The notes beneath the pieces are model-generated. The model had not been told where the DNA came from and did no database searches. It was given only the letters and a program-made list of their open reading frames with translations. A DNA stretch of 64,000 bases, from positions 87,116 to 151,115 of the forward strand of contig NW_003314327.1 of the NCBI RefSeq assembly GCF_000143415.4, given 5' to 3'. The position numbers were made by a program, and so were the translations under genes. The DNA is from Selaginella moellendorffii. Its lineage: Eukaryota; Streptophyta; Lycopodiopsida; Selaginellales; Selaginellaceae. Positions 1-12,944 of the stretch are shown in pieces (positions within the stretch are counted from its first letter, which is position 1; the number at the start of each line of letters is the position of its first letter).

Positions 1-114
1 CCACGGGAATGCTTCCTTGCTCTTCCCTATCGCTCTTCTTGGCGCTGAAAGACCAAATTCGAACAAGAGGAACACGAATTTCGGTCTAGAATCGATATAG
101 AATCCCTCCCTTAC

Positions 115-263
115 CTCATCACAACACGGCTCCGCGACGATGCAACGATCTTCCTCCCCGAGCTCCTCGCCGGGGCCAATGCCAGCCCCTGCCGCGCCAA
201 TCCATCGCATTGCGGCAATGCTGCCACATTCAAGGAGCTCAAGCTCATCATCGCTGCTGCCAT
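115..263 (-). CDS. First exon of a probable chloroplast-targeted protein (partial)
   Basis: Read on the minus strand from an ATG at 263, the exon encodes about 50 residues rich in Ala, Ser, Arg and hydroxylated residues with almost no acidic residues (starts MAAAMMSLSSLNVAAL, ends near SSRSRVVMR). This composition is typical of a plastid transit peptide. A good splice donor (GTAAGG) follows at about 114. The remainder of the gene would lie left of the window, and no further exon is recognisable in bases 1-110. The mature protein cannot be identified; a thylakoid or stromal protein is the likely class. The opposite-strand reading frame is Ser/Pro-rich and looks like a shadow. Confidence 0.4.
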
Positions 264-459
264 GGATTGTGGCTGCTTGGCTCCTCCAGGAATTAGGGAT
301 TGTCTCGCAAGACCTAGAGCTATGGAAGCCTGTCCCCGGCCAACGAGAGATCTCCACGTCAGCACACAAGATAAGGTGCCCGAGCCAACCACACGCATAT
401 GATAAGCAGATAAATGGCGCCGCGCGCTCTTTCAAACATTTCAACGGCCAGGATGCGTT

Positions 460-2301
460 CTAGTTGTACACCATGTATTTTGGAGTAGCGCTAAACTTTT
501 GGTAGCCTTTGATCACTTTGTTCACGGCCTCGAGGAAATCTTTCTCCGTCACTGTTTTCCTGCGAGCTCGGATCGCGTACATGCCGGCTTCAGTGCAAAC
601 GCTCCTGATATCAGCGCCTAAAGATTCAAGCAAACCAAAGCTTGGTTACCGAGAGAGGAGAGAAAACCATCTACCGTATAAGCACGAGAACTTACCGGTC
701 GAGTTTGGGCATAAGCGCGCTAGCAACTCGAATCGGATGTCGCGCTCGCAGTTCATGGTTCTGGTGTGGATCTTGAAGATCTGAGTTCTGCTGTCGAGGT
801 CTGGGAGTCCGAACTCCACCTTACGATCGAGGCGTCCGGGACGGAGGAGTGCCGGGTCCAGAGTGTCAGGCCTGTTTGGAGTAATGTAAGTTTGATTGGA
901 AAAGACTTAGATGAAGTCGGCAGTACCTGTTCGTGGCCATCAAAACTTTAATGTTCCCACGAGCATCAAAACCATCAAGCTGATTGACAATCTCGAGCAT
1001 CGTCCTTTGCACTTCGTTGTCGCCACCAATGCCGTCGTCGAATCTGGCACCACCAATGGCATCGACTTCGTCAAAGAAAACAATGCAAGCTTTCTTTGAT
1101 CGGGCCATCTGAAAGAAAAAGAGAAAGGAAAAAAAAATAAAAAATTTTAAGACCACTGCCAGGAATAAACACGGAATGTAACATACCTGGAATAACTCGC
1201 GCACCATTCGAGCTCCTTCACCAACGTACTTCTGGACGAGCTCGCTGCCAATAACTCGAATGAAGCAGGCATCTGTACGATTGGCCACTGCACGAGCGAG
1301 TAGCGTTTTCCCAGTTCCCGGAGGGCCGTAGCAAAGAACTCCTTTGGGAGGATCGATTCCAAGCTTGATAAACTTCTCAGGATGGAGCATAGGAAGCTCT
1401 ACAACCTATATGCGTAAAAGTTAAGATCGTCGACGAGGAAACCAAATGTAAAATGGTGTAGTTACCTCCCGCATTTTCTCGATTTGCTCCTTGCAACCGC
1501 CGATGTCATTGTAAGTTACATCGGGCTTCTCCTCCACCGTCATCATAGTGACGCTCGGATCAATCTTAGGGGGCAAAGGTATTTGGATCTGATATTTGTT
1601 CCTATCAACACTGTAATAGAACACACAGAAATGTCATTTACATCGAGAACATAAGAAAAAAACCATACCCGACGCGCATTCCCTCCTCAATATCTGTGGG
1701 AGACACCTTATCTCCAAGACCCACGACAAACTATCACCAAAGAGATTGTGAGAATCCTAGTCTTGAATCGAAAAAGTTATATACTTTTGCTATTTGTTTC
1801 ACGTTGATCACGTACTTTGAATCGTCCGCGCCTGGATTGATGATCTTGGTGCAACGAGCAACCTACCAAAACCAAACATGAGAGAAAAAAGAAAAGCAAG
1901 AGATCGAAGAAAAAAATCTCACTTACTTGCAGTGGCTGCTCTTCTTGCATCATTTGCTTATCAGACACCAGATCCCACTGGCTAGGAGCTGCTAGACCAG
2001 TGTCGGACTCCTTGATCCCTGGAAAAGCACGCTCAAAAAAGCCCAGCAAAATCGCAACGCACCGCATAGATCGTTCACTTTTTTCGCGAGTTCCTTGATC
2101 TCCTTCTCGACCTTTTTCGTGGAGGTAGCGTATGGGCCAAGACCCTAGAAACGCAGCGCAAATCACACACAAGAACGAGCTAGAAACGAAAAAAGCCACG
2201 AATCTTACATAAGTCTTGAGTAGCGCGATGTCGTCCTCGTCGAGCGGCGGGGGATTCTTTTCCTTGAGGATGTCATCGTCGACGTCTGCCGCTGGCGCCA
2301 T
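460..2301 (-). CDS. RPT1: 26S proteasome regulatory subunit 7, AAA-ATPase RPT1
   Basis: One of the six AAA ATPases in the base of the 19S regulatory particle; it unfolds ubiquitinated substrates and feeds them into the 20S core. The minus-strand gene starts [15 protein letters not shown] and is split by short introns into about eight exons. Visible motifs are Walker A GPPGTGKT, Walker [12 protein letters not shown], the second-region signature around [18 protein letters not shown], and the arginine-finger segment [11 protein letters not shown]. The last exon ends in [11 protein letters not shown] followed by TAG at 460-462, the conserved RPT1 tail, which lacks the HbYX motif of RPT2, RPT3 and RPT5. 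Spliced length is about 425 residues, normal for the family. No break was seen. The next gene to the right, on the same strand, ends only 134 bases upstream of the start. Confidence 0.95.
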
Positions 2302-2434
2302 GGCGTGAAGAGAAGAGAAGAACCCTAAAACATAGAAAAGCCCTAAAAGTTCTTTGGCACTAGGTAGGCTCTTTTATTTCGATCCTCTTTAATTTTACAA
2401 AAGAAGGTTCCTCTTATTCATTTACTTTGTCGTG

Positions 2435-5145
<2,711 letters not shown>

Positions 5146-5283
5146 CGTCTTGCCACGGCTCCAAAGAACCCTAAAAAGACCTTTTTATGGAGATTAAAAT
5201 CTACTGTGTGTGTAAAGTCCTTCTATCGTGGCGGTGGCGCGAGGAAGGAGAAGGAGAAATATCGAGCTCTAGCTAGCCCTAAA

Positions 5284-6193
5284 ATGCGAAGCGTGGCGAG
5301 CTCTCGCATTGTTGGGTCGATTGGGGCGTTCGATCGCTGGAATTCAGCTGGAATCGCGGCGCAGAGGCCCGCATTTGTGGCCAGCGGCTGGAATCGGCGG
5401 CGAATCATGGGCGCGTCGCAGTCGTCGAGGGATTCATCCGGCGGGCCTTCGGTCAGCGCAGGTAGAAATCTTTGATCACTTCTCCATGCGAGAAGTCGTG
5501 AGAAATCTCTTTCTCCAGAGGGAGCGGAATTTAAATCCGTGAGCGACACGGAGTGGAAGGAAAAGCTCACGGACGAGCAGTTCTACGTCACGAGGCAAAA
5601 GGGGACCGAAAGAGCTTTCAGCGGGTAAGAAAGCATTTTTAGAACATAGAACATAGAAACTCTGGCGAGAACGAGATCTATCTAAGCGATCATCCATCCG
5701 ATCGAACAGGAAGTACTGGAACACCAAGACTGCTGGGATCTACGAGTGCATTTGCTGCGGAACACCACTCTTCAAGTAAGTTTCCTTGCTTGGATTTGTT
5801 TCCCTTTCTGCTCTTCTGGTGGCTTGCTTTGTTCTTGGCTGTCAGTGGTTTCTTTTCAACTTTAGATCCATAGCCGAGCTTTCTCGAGCTTTTTTCTTCC
5901 AGCTCCATCACCAAATTCGACAGTGGCACGGGGTGGCCCTCGTACTACGAGGTGATTGGAAACAATGTCAAGAGCGAGAGCGACTGGTCCATCCCGTTCA
6001 TGCCTCGCACCGAAGTCAAGTGTTCCAAGTGTGATGCTCACTTGGGGCACGTCTTTGACGACGGCCCTCCTCCCACTGGAAAACGCTATTGCATCAACAG
6101 GTGACTTTCACTCCCAACTAAAAGAGCTTCCTTTTCTCATGTCTTTCGTGGCCGTGTTGCAGCGCTTCGCTCAACTTGAAACCGAGCGGATAG
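5284..6193 (+). CDS. MSRB: Methionine-R-sulfoxide reductase B
   Basis: Reduces methionine-R-sulfoxide in oxidised proteins back to methionine. Exons at about 5284-5461, 5519-5624 and two more reconstruct an MsrB domain: [21 protein letters not shown], then [21 protein letters not shown], then [15 protein letters not shown] and [18 protein letters not shown]. The two Cys pairs (CICC and CSKC) match the zinc site, and KRYCINSASLN contains the catalytic Cys. The N-terminal 55 residues are Ser/Arg/Ala-rich and could be an organelle-targeting peptide, as in plastid MSRB isoforms. The stop follows LKPSG at 6191-6193. It is divergent from SDH1, the two start codons being about 140 bases apart, so the promoter region is shared. 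The family is certain; the compartment is inferred. Confidence 0.93.
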
Positions 6194-6548
6194 AAAATCC
6201 ATCCTTTTAACGATGTCTTCATATAGTTATAAAAAGAATTATGTTCAATAGTAATAAAATATTTGAAGAATATTTTTTAAGTTTTACTAGAATAGTTTAT
6301 CTCGTTAGAAGAATAACTTCTATATGTCTATGTATTTTGTGTTTGAGAACATTCTTAGAAAATTATCTGTCATGATATTATAATCTTAAACCTTTTCTTA
6401 CTACATTTCTTTTTTACCTTTTTATTTTTTCTGGTTGTTTCATTACAATTCTGGTGGCTTTCTCCTCCTGTTATCAAAAGGCATCTCATTGCGGCAGTCG
6501 CAAAAAGCTCAGCCTTCGGATCACGTTCAGCGAGAGAAACCACCTGCA

Positions 6549-8835
6549 CTATGTTCGACTGACTGGGAAGCTCGGGGCTATGAACAGCAAAAGTTGAAGG
6601 CTGTCGCCGTCTGCAGTGAGTTGAATTCCAAACTCCGCTTGCTGCTGCGAAAATAATGTAAGCCAAATAGAAAGAAACACTGAACAAACCTTCAGAGAGT
6701 CTGTTCCAGAATTTTCGTAAGAATCCAGTGAAAAGGACTGTAGCAACGTTGCCTCCGATAGCAAGTTGTTGTCAAGGGAAATACGGTATACATATAGTTG
6801 TACACCGTGCTTCTCCAGAGGACCACAAGAGACGCAGATATCCACCTCCTGACTCCTTGCGTTGAGTGCCACGCAAAGAACTGAAAGGTCGTGCTCAAAA
6901 GCAGCGACGGGTCTTAGCATGTCCGAGCTAGTAAGCCGCTTGCTGATGGAACTAAAGCCGGTAAATACTCTCGACTGCATGTCCAAATCGTTGGCTACGG
7001 TATCCTTTTCATCAGCTTCCGGCACTTTGGTCCACGTATCCGTAGTAGGTACTTCTTGTTCGTTGATGGAACCAGACTTGTGGCCTGAAGCATTGTTGGA
7101 AGCATGCTTTTCTTGTTCGGTCGAAGTGTTTTCTCTTCGACTGTCTGCCACGTACGCTGGATTTTCTAGATCAAGTAGCTCCACATCTCCCAGAATCTGG
7201 CACGTTTCTTCAGCTGAAGGCTCCGCTGGTAGCCTTTCAAGTGTATCCGAACCAGTGGAATCGCTTGTTGTCCAAATCATGGAGTGATCATCCAAAGCAT
7301 TGCCTGCGGCGATCGTCAAATTCTTTTCGACAGTCTCAAGTTGCTTTACCAAGAGCTGGCTGGGCTGCACCGTGACTTGTTCAAGCTCATTCGGGCTAGT
7401 CAGCTTGTACGTCGATGGAACCAGCGCCTCTGTGAAAGGTATTGACTTCGGGTATAGAGCATTGTTGGGAGCTTGTTCGGCCGAAGTGTTCCTTATCCGA
7501 CTGTCCGTCACGCACGCTGCATCAAGTGACTTGACATGTCCATCCTGGAACTTTTCGTCAGCAGAAGGCTCCGCTGGTAGCCTTTTAACAGTATCCGAGA
7601 TAGTGTACCGCTTGTTCTCCGAATCAGCACAATGGTCGTCCAAAGCAATGGCTGCTGTGATCGTCGAATCCTTTTGTACAGCCTCAAAGAGCTGGCTGGG
7701 CTGCGTCGTGACTTGTTCAAGCGCGAGCTTATTGACGATGACTGTGCGTGAGGAGGACTCGATTAAGTTTCCGCCAACACATTGTGTGTGTCGATATTCT
7801 TTGTTTGCTGAGATGTTTCGGCGTTGTCAACTTGGTTGATAGGCTCTTCAGCAATGGACTCCTCTCCAGCTTGACGCTCAACTGCGCTGGTAAGCTGCTT
7901 GTCGACGTGATGTCTAAGGCCAGTAGGTGCTTTCTGTTGGTTGTCAAAGATATTTGTTGTCATGGCCGTCGTGTCACCTTGCTCGATCGGGTCTTTGGCT
8001 ATGGAAGTCTCCAATGCCGTGTTACCCATCCCAAAGTCTATAGGACTTTCCGCCACATCTCTTTTGGAGAGATCTTGTCTCTGTTTTCTTCTTGAACGTT
8101 TCTTCATGAGAGGGACGGCATTTGGAAGTAGCAGAGATATCATGCTGGCAAACAAGTCCGAGTTGTTTTGATTTTCTTCTGAGTTGGATCCCAGCAATGA
8201 CTGCTGACTGCCGCCAATTGTCACTGGTAAAAGAAAAAATGAGATTCTCACTGCATTTCATGAGGAAGCTATTTGTAATTACGCTCTAGATTTGGAGAAT
8301 TATGTTCTTCTTCTCTCACGTGAAGTACCTCCAGAGTATCAGGCACAATCTTAGACTCCAGCTCGGGTTCTTCTCTCATGTGAAGTTCCTCCAGAGTATC
8401 GGGCAAAATGTTCGGTTCCAGCTCGGGTTCCAAATCCGAGACATAAACATTTTCTGGACCTACTCAGTCCATAAAAGTTTATCAAAAGAAGCAAAATCGA
8501 ATTAAAAACTTACAAGAATCTTCTGCACCGTGACGCTCTTGCGAGTTCTTGTCTGTTTTCAGTCATTGAGACGACCTCACACCCTCGTCTCCTGGCCGCG
8601 GAGATAACACTCGCTTCCTATTTCCTTCCCAAATCACTGAAGATCGAAACAACTCTGGAGAACGAGCGCTGGACGAACTTTGGACATTGACTTCTGTCTC
8701 GTCTTTTTTCGATGAAGCAGAAACTAGTTCACGTAGGAGATACTGCACCGCAACGCCAACCATCTGCCCAGATAGAACTTTTTTTTTGCCATGGAGACAA
8801 AGACAAGAAAAGAACAATTACCTCCTCGCCATTGA
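6549..8835 (-). CDS. Unrecognised acidic protein with internal repeats
   Basis: No family is recognised. Minus-strand exons read from a likely start at 8835 (MARR) through the segment KDETEVNVQSSSSARSPEL (8563-8817). An exon at about 8277-8460 follows with two copies of a roughly 21-residue unit (EPELEPNILPDTLEELHMRE and EPELESKIVPDTLEVLHVRE). Then comes a long Ser/Glu/Thr-rich stretch (6700-8250). Within it, a block of about 95 residues occurs twice: both copies begin near LEQVT.QPSQL, contain RLPAEPSA and end TS.EQ...NNA. The last part changes character (LSVLCVALNARSQEVDICVSCG, then GVQLYVYRISLDNN, then IQLTADGDSLQLLL) and resembles beta-propeller blades. The reading frame shifts by one near 7740-7770, so there is either a small unseen intron or a frameshift. 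The 3' end may be truncated. Confidence 0.5.
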
Positions 8836-9189
8836 ACGAGTTCCTGGATGCTGGATTTTCATCATCGCTTCCCCGCAGCGTACCTTGAAAGTTTCCATCA
8901 AGAAACGCGCAAGAAAAACCGAAAAGAAAAAAAAACTCACCGCAAACAAAGGCCCGAGCTTATCCTCTCGGATTGCCATCGCGTATGCCTCCCTTCCTCG
9001 CCAGATCTCTGCATCCCACGGGAAAAGGGTACATTCTTCCCAAAATCAACAAACAGCAGCTACATTCCAGAGAAATCCCTCACCCGAGAGCTGCTCCACT
9101 ACCTCTTCTCCCACGGGCCCTGGAAAAGCGATCCAAGGGCCTCGATCTCCACAGCCTAGAACCCTAACCCCGACCACAAAAATTCCCGC

Positions 9190-9592
9190 GCTGAGTATAT
9201 ACATTTGGCGATGAGCACGTAAGGCGCAGCATCGCCGGGATCCAACCCGGTCCGCGCGGATCACCTCCTCGTCGGGTTCCAGCGGCATACTGCGGAGCAA
9301 CGCCTCCCCACACCGCCCGAGCAGCTCCACCACAAACCGGTACAGCCACCCCGCGTAGAACATCCCCCGCTCGAGCAGCCCGCCCTGGGAGCTCGACGCG
9401 AGCACCACTCCATTCGGGGAGATCCCCTCCAACCATCGCGTTCCAGATCCCTCTCGCGGTTCTTCTCGAACAGCATCCAGGCTCCCACACTTGGCGTGTA
9501 AGCTCGCGACTGCTGGAGTGGCGATTCCTAGCTCGAAAGCTCGGGTGTGGATTGCAGTGCCTTCGTCAAAATCTGCCGCGAGAGTTCATCTT
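9190..9592 (-). pseudogene. PPR protein relic (PLS type, E-motif end)
   Basis: All three minus-strand frames are needed to follow a pentatricopeptide-repeat protein. They show GTAIHTRAFELGIATP, AKCGSLDA, VLFEKNRERDL, WNAMVGG, GLLERGMFYAGWLYRFVVELLGRCGEALLRSMPLEPDEEVI and finally DPGDAAPYVLIAK, in that order along the strand but broken by at least three frame changes (residue runs shortened where needed: VVELLGRCGEALL, SMPLEPDEEVI). The order and wording match the last PPR motifs plus E domain of plant organelle RNA-editing or RNA-processing PPR proteins. Upstream repeats and any targeting peptide are missing, so this is a C-terminal fragment. It sits between two unrelated genes. Confidence 0.7.
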
Positions 9593-9784
9593 TGGTTTTG
9601 AATTTTTCTTTCTTTATATACTGAATTTTATGGTGGAAGGCTGTCTCTCAAAATGTCTTCCACCACAATAAACATTTTTCTGGAAGTTCAACAGAACTTT
9701 ACCAATGCTTCTGCTTCTTTTTCTCTTCTTCTATTATTTGTATGCTGGTCACATATGTCTCCATTTGATTGCTCAGTTTCATAA

Positions 9785-10720
9785 TTATCCTGCGAGAATC
9801 TTTTTCACGATCAAATTTTCACCGGTGCCAGAAAACTTTCTCTTTACTCCACAATGCCTCCTTCTATGTGGCATCGCTGTTAAGATCTCCCCACTACCAC
9901 AATGCTTGACAATCCAGGGATGTGTAAGCACGGCATCTAGAGTCACCCTCTTGCTCTGCTCCACATCTAGCATTCCCTGGATGAGATCCTCTGCTTCACA
10001 CGATGCCAAATCACTCGGGAATGCTCCAGCTCTCAGAAAATCAAATTCAACTCTTGATCGATACCCACTCAGCAGCTCGTACGCAATGACTCCCAGTCCC
10101 CACACGTCCACGGCTGCCGTGTAACTCGCTCGTAGTCCTCGGGCTCCATCACTCTTCACCGCTACCACCTCAGGTGCCATGTACTTTGCTGTTCCACAAT
10201 ACTGTTGCATATCCCACTGCTTGTCCGTGGCCATGCCAAAATCTCCAATCACCACTTCATCCACTGCACTGGCGTTGAGCCTCTCAAAGATGTTCTCAGG
10301 CTTGAGATCACGGTGGACAACCCCTCTCGAGTGCATCCACTTGAGTGTTTCTGCTAGCCTTTTAATAGTCTTGGCTGCTTCTTCTTCAGTCAGTGCCCCA
10401 CCCTGGATCAATCGCTCTGCCAAGCTAGGGCCGCAAAGCTCCATCACGATGGTCCCATAGCACCTCCCACCTTCTCTCTCCCTCACAAAATCCTCAAAGG
10501 CAACAACTCCAGGGCAGATGCGAAGCTTAGACATGAGCCGAGCTTCATTCTCGCCATTCCTCATCGATTTAACTGATTTCCCTGCATACTTCTTGCCAGC
10601 CCTGCGACGAGCACTCAACAAATAGACCTGCCCTTCACCACCAGATCCCAGCTTCTCACCCCGCCTGTACAGCTTGAGCAGCTCACCACAGTCGTCCTCC
10701 CCAAACTCGCACGCCACCAT
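9785..10720 (-). CDS. Intronless Ser/Thr protein kinase (CDPK/PPCK-like catalytic domain)
   Basis: A single 311-residue open frame containing a whole kinase domain and little else. The glycine loop reads GSGGEGQV (about residues 25-32), the ATP-anchoring Lys lies in KYAGKSV, the catalytic loop is HRDLKPENIF, the metal-binding loop DFGMA and the P+1 region YMAPEVV. A DVWGLGVIAYELLSG segment follows and the HPWI motif closes the domain. No EF-hands, LRRs or transmembrane segment are present, so it resembles minimal CAMK-group kinases such as PEP-carboxylase kinase more than full CDPKs. The basic tail (PHRRRHCGVKRKF) could be a nuclear localisation signal. The lack of introns contrasts with neighbouring genes and might reflect a retrocopy. 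The substrate is unknown. Confidence 0.85.
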   Translation of the reverse strand: MVACEFGEDDCGELLKLYRRGEKLGSGGEGQVYLLSARRRAGKKYAGKSVKSMRNGENEARLMSKLRICPGVVAFEDFVREREGGRCYGTIVMELCGPSLAERLIQGGALTEEEAAKTIKRLAETLKWMHSRGVVHRDLKPENIFERLNASAVDEVVIGDFGMATDKQWDMQQYCGTAKYMAPEVVAVKSDGARGLRASYTAAVDVWGLGVIAYELLSGYRSRVEFDFLRAGAFPSDLASCEAEDLIQGMLDVEQSKRVTLDAVLTHPWIVKHCGSGEILTAMPHRRRHCGVKRKFSGTGENLIVKKILAG

Positions 10721-10903
10721 TGCTCGCCAATTTTTTGACCTAGCTTCTCGCTAACGGGTACAAATCGACGGCTGGAACCCCGTTTGATCGACGGTCACGA
10801 TCTTGTGAAAGACGGAAGCCCTAACCTGAATTTATTTCAAAACATTAATTTGAATCTGGATAGCCATGCTTCTCTACAAAATCGTACGCATGCATCCTGT
10901 GTT

Positions 10904-11303
10904 TTACACGCTCTGTTGTGCCGCAGTGGCTCCTGCCGGATCAATCGCCCTCAAAGCACCACCAGCGCGATCAGAGCATTCACAAGGGACCAGCGGGATC
11001 ACAACCATGTCTCCAATCAAAGGCCTGTACCTTGGCTCCGACTGGACGCCTAGAACAGCAACAGAAGCGACCTAAAGAGGAAGAGGAAGCGCACTTACTT
11101 GGAAGGACAATATCCTTGACTGCAGGATCCACAATGAGGGTAAACCTGGTGCGGTCGCTCAGTTTCGGCGTCCTCTTGAGCATGTCGATGACGGTACGCA
11201 AATCAAATGCCCCGGATACGAGCCCAGCAGCAACGACAAAATATTTTAAGAGCGTCCACCACGAATTAGCCGCTTTACTGCCTTCCAGGCAGCCTTGTAA
11301 TCC
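10904..11303 (-). CDS. Two exons of an unrecognised protein
   Basis: Minus-strand exons at about 11099-11303 and 10904-11049 join in frame across a short GT-AG intron. Together they encode LQGCLEGSKAANSWW, AAGLVSGAFDLRTVIDMLK, RFTLIVDPAVKDIVLPS, RYRPLIGDMVVIPLVP and a C-terminal tail ending TAAQQSV with a stop at 10904-10906. I do not recognise the family. A 5' exon was not found: immediately upstream is the NIT2 relic, and the open frame continues only into a candidate acceptor near 11304. It may be the 3' end of a real gene or another duplicated fragment. Confidence 0.3.
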
Positions 11304-11450
11304 CTGGAGCACACACATTCTCACTTCTAACATGTCAAAGAAATTAAAGCTTCTTGCAAGAGCAAACCTTGACACCAGCACAAAGAACAAACATCTTCGT
11401 CAGTGAGCAATGTGAGTTATTTTGCTTGTCGTAATGCCTGTAGGACCTTA

Positions 11451-12129
11451 CCCGAATCAACAACAGTATACTTATGGCCAGGCCCCAGTGTGTCCGATTC
11501 TTTGAACTGTATGGTATATCGATGTCAAAAAAAGTTGAACCTGGTGTGAAAGAGGGCTGAGAAAAAACCGTAGACGACGCGTCAGAAAAGCAAACCTTCC
11601 GATGTTTACCTTTTAGAGAGCCACCTTTTCCGTAGATGCAGCAAGTATTGTAGAGATGATCGCCACGTCATTCCGCTATGGTATGAGCCACCGATTATGG
11701 TAACCTCATGTCTGAAAGCATTTTGGAAGAGGGAGAACCGCCTGCATAGATTGGAAAGCTCGCGTTTGAGTATGGACAATTCCCCATTTCCTGTAAGACA
11801 TTCTCCTTATGACTGAACAGAGAACTACAAAACTTAACTGGAAGAAGGATCAGCTTGCTGCCGCCATCAGCAGCCGTCTGGATAGCTTCACGAGCATGCC
11901 TGATGTTCTGTTCCTTGTCTGCGTAAATCGAAAGATGACAAACGGCGATCTTGAACTGCCAGAAAAACGAAAGTAATGTGCAGATGGCACTAAAACTTCC
12001 ACTCACCTTGCTCCTGCACGCGCGGTGGTCACAACTCAAAACATCCCCGTTGGATCTCGTCCTGCAATCCAAGGAACCTCTTAAAACAAAACGAAGTGGC
12101 TATATGGCGACCACATTACCTGTGGCCAT
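11451..12129 (-). pseudogene. Omega-amidase (NIT2, nitrilase family) pseudogene, 5' half
   Basis: Omega-amidase hydrolyses alpha-ketoglutaramate and alpha-ketosuccinamate. The minus strand reads FKIAVCHLSIYADKEQNI, HAREAIQTAADGGSKLILLP, then MGNCPYSNASFPIYAGG, matching the family N-terminal half including the Glu-proximal NCPYSN block. The following segments VTIIGGS, DHLYNTCCIYGKGGSLKGKH, FDIDIP and FKESDTLGPGHKYTVVDSG fall in different frames, with a stop (TAG/TGA) in the block before DHLYNT. The homology stops at 11451, before the nucleophile Cys region, which is absent from the window. At least two frameshifts plus truncation make this a dead copy. A functional NIT2 gene is expected elsewhere in the genome. 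Confidence 0.75.
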
Positions 12130-12289
12130 GGTAACCTTGCCACCTTGTCGATGGGAATCCCTACTCTATCCGAATTGCCGCTTCCACGTACAGCAAAAAC
12201 ACCACCACAACCAAGTAGCACTTTGCTCTCGTCTTAAGCCATCCCCGAGTTCAGTCCAGACGGTCGACCAAAACTGAGAATGGAGCATC

Positions 12290-12944
12290 TCAATCTGCTG
12301 ATAACGTTTCTCCTCCAGAGGTTGACGTTGTGTTGGAGCAGGCCATGCTAGTCTCCCGGGAGCACGACGCTTGCACAAAGAAGGCGTCACATTCTAGCTG
12401 CTTGAAGCGTCCGATGGAGTTGGAGATCGAGTGAGAAGTGACACCGTCCAAGGCTACGTCCCGGACAGGGGCTTCCAGATCTTCATATCCGCATATCCGG
12501 AGGCTGCAGAAGTTCTTGCCTACCATGCGCTGGAGCTCAAGAACTTTTATGCTGGAGCCTTTGTCTGGTTTGACGTATGCTTTCACTAAGTTGCAGACCC
12601 GTTCCGGCACCTGGTTACTGTCGCTTGGTAATCCGATTGGTACTGTCCTGGACAAAATCGTCGTTGGCATTGTCAGGCTTCAAGCAGCATCACAACCATT
12701 TGAGAAACTTCTCTCAGCACCTGAAGTAGAGATCGTAGAAAAGTTGAAAACCGACAGCTTTTCCTTTTCTCTTTTAAGCCTAATCACCATACTCCAGCTA
12801 TTCAAGCCATGTATAGCTTACCACTTACGTTGCTTACAACTTTCAACTCACTATTCATACTATGCCCACACTGTTTGTAGCTTGCCACTCATCTCGCTCA
12901 TGCTGCTTACAATAGATAGATCGAAACTCATAGCTTGCATATAG
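12290..12944. other. Open frames on both strands, no recognisable gene
   Basis: Moderately long open frames occur on both strands (minus 12290-12670, plus 12438-12944), with codon-like composition in the first 400 bases. One plus-strand frame reads VQGYVPDRGFQIFISAYPEA, which looks protein-like, but I cannot place any of them in a family and the frames are not supported by a continuous exon structure. Possibly another gene fragment. Confidence 0.2.
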
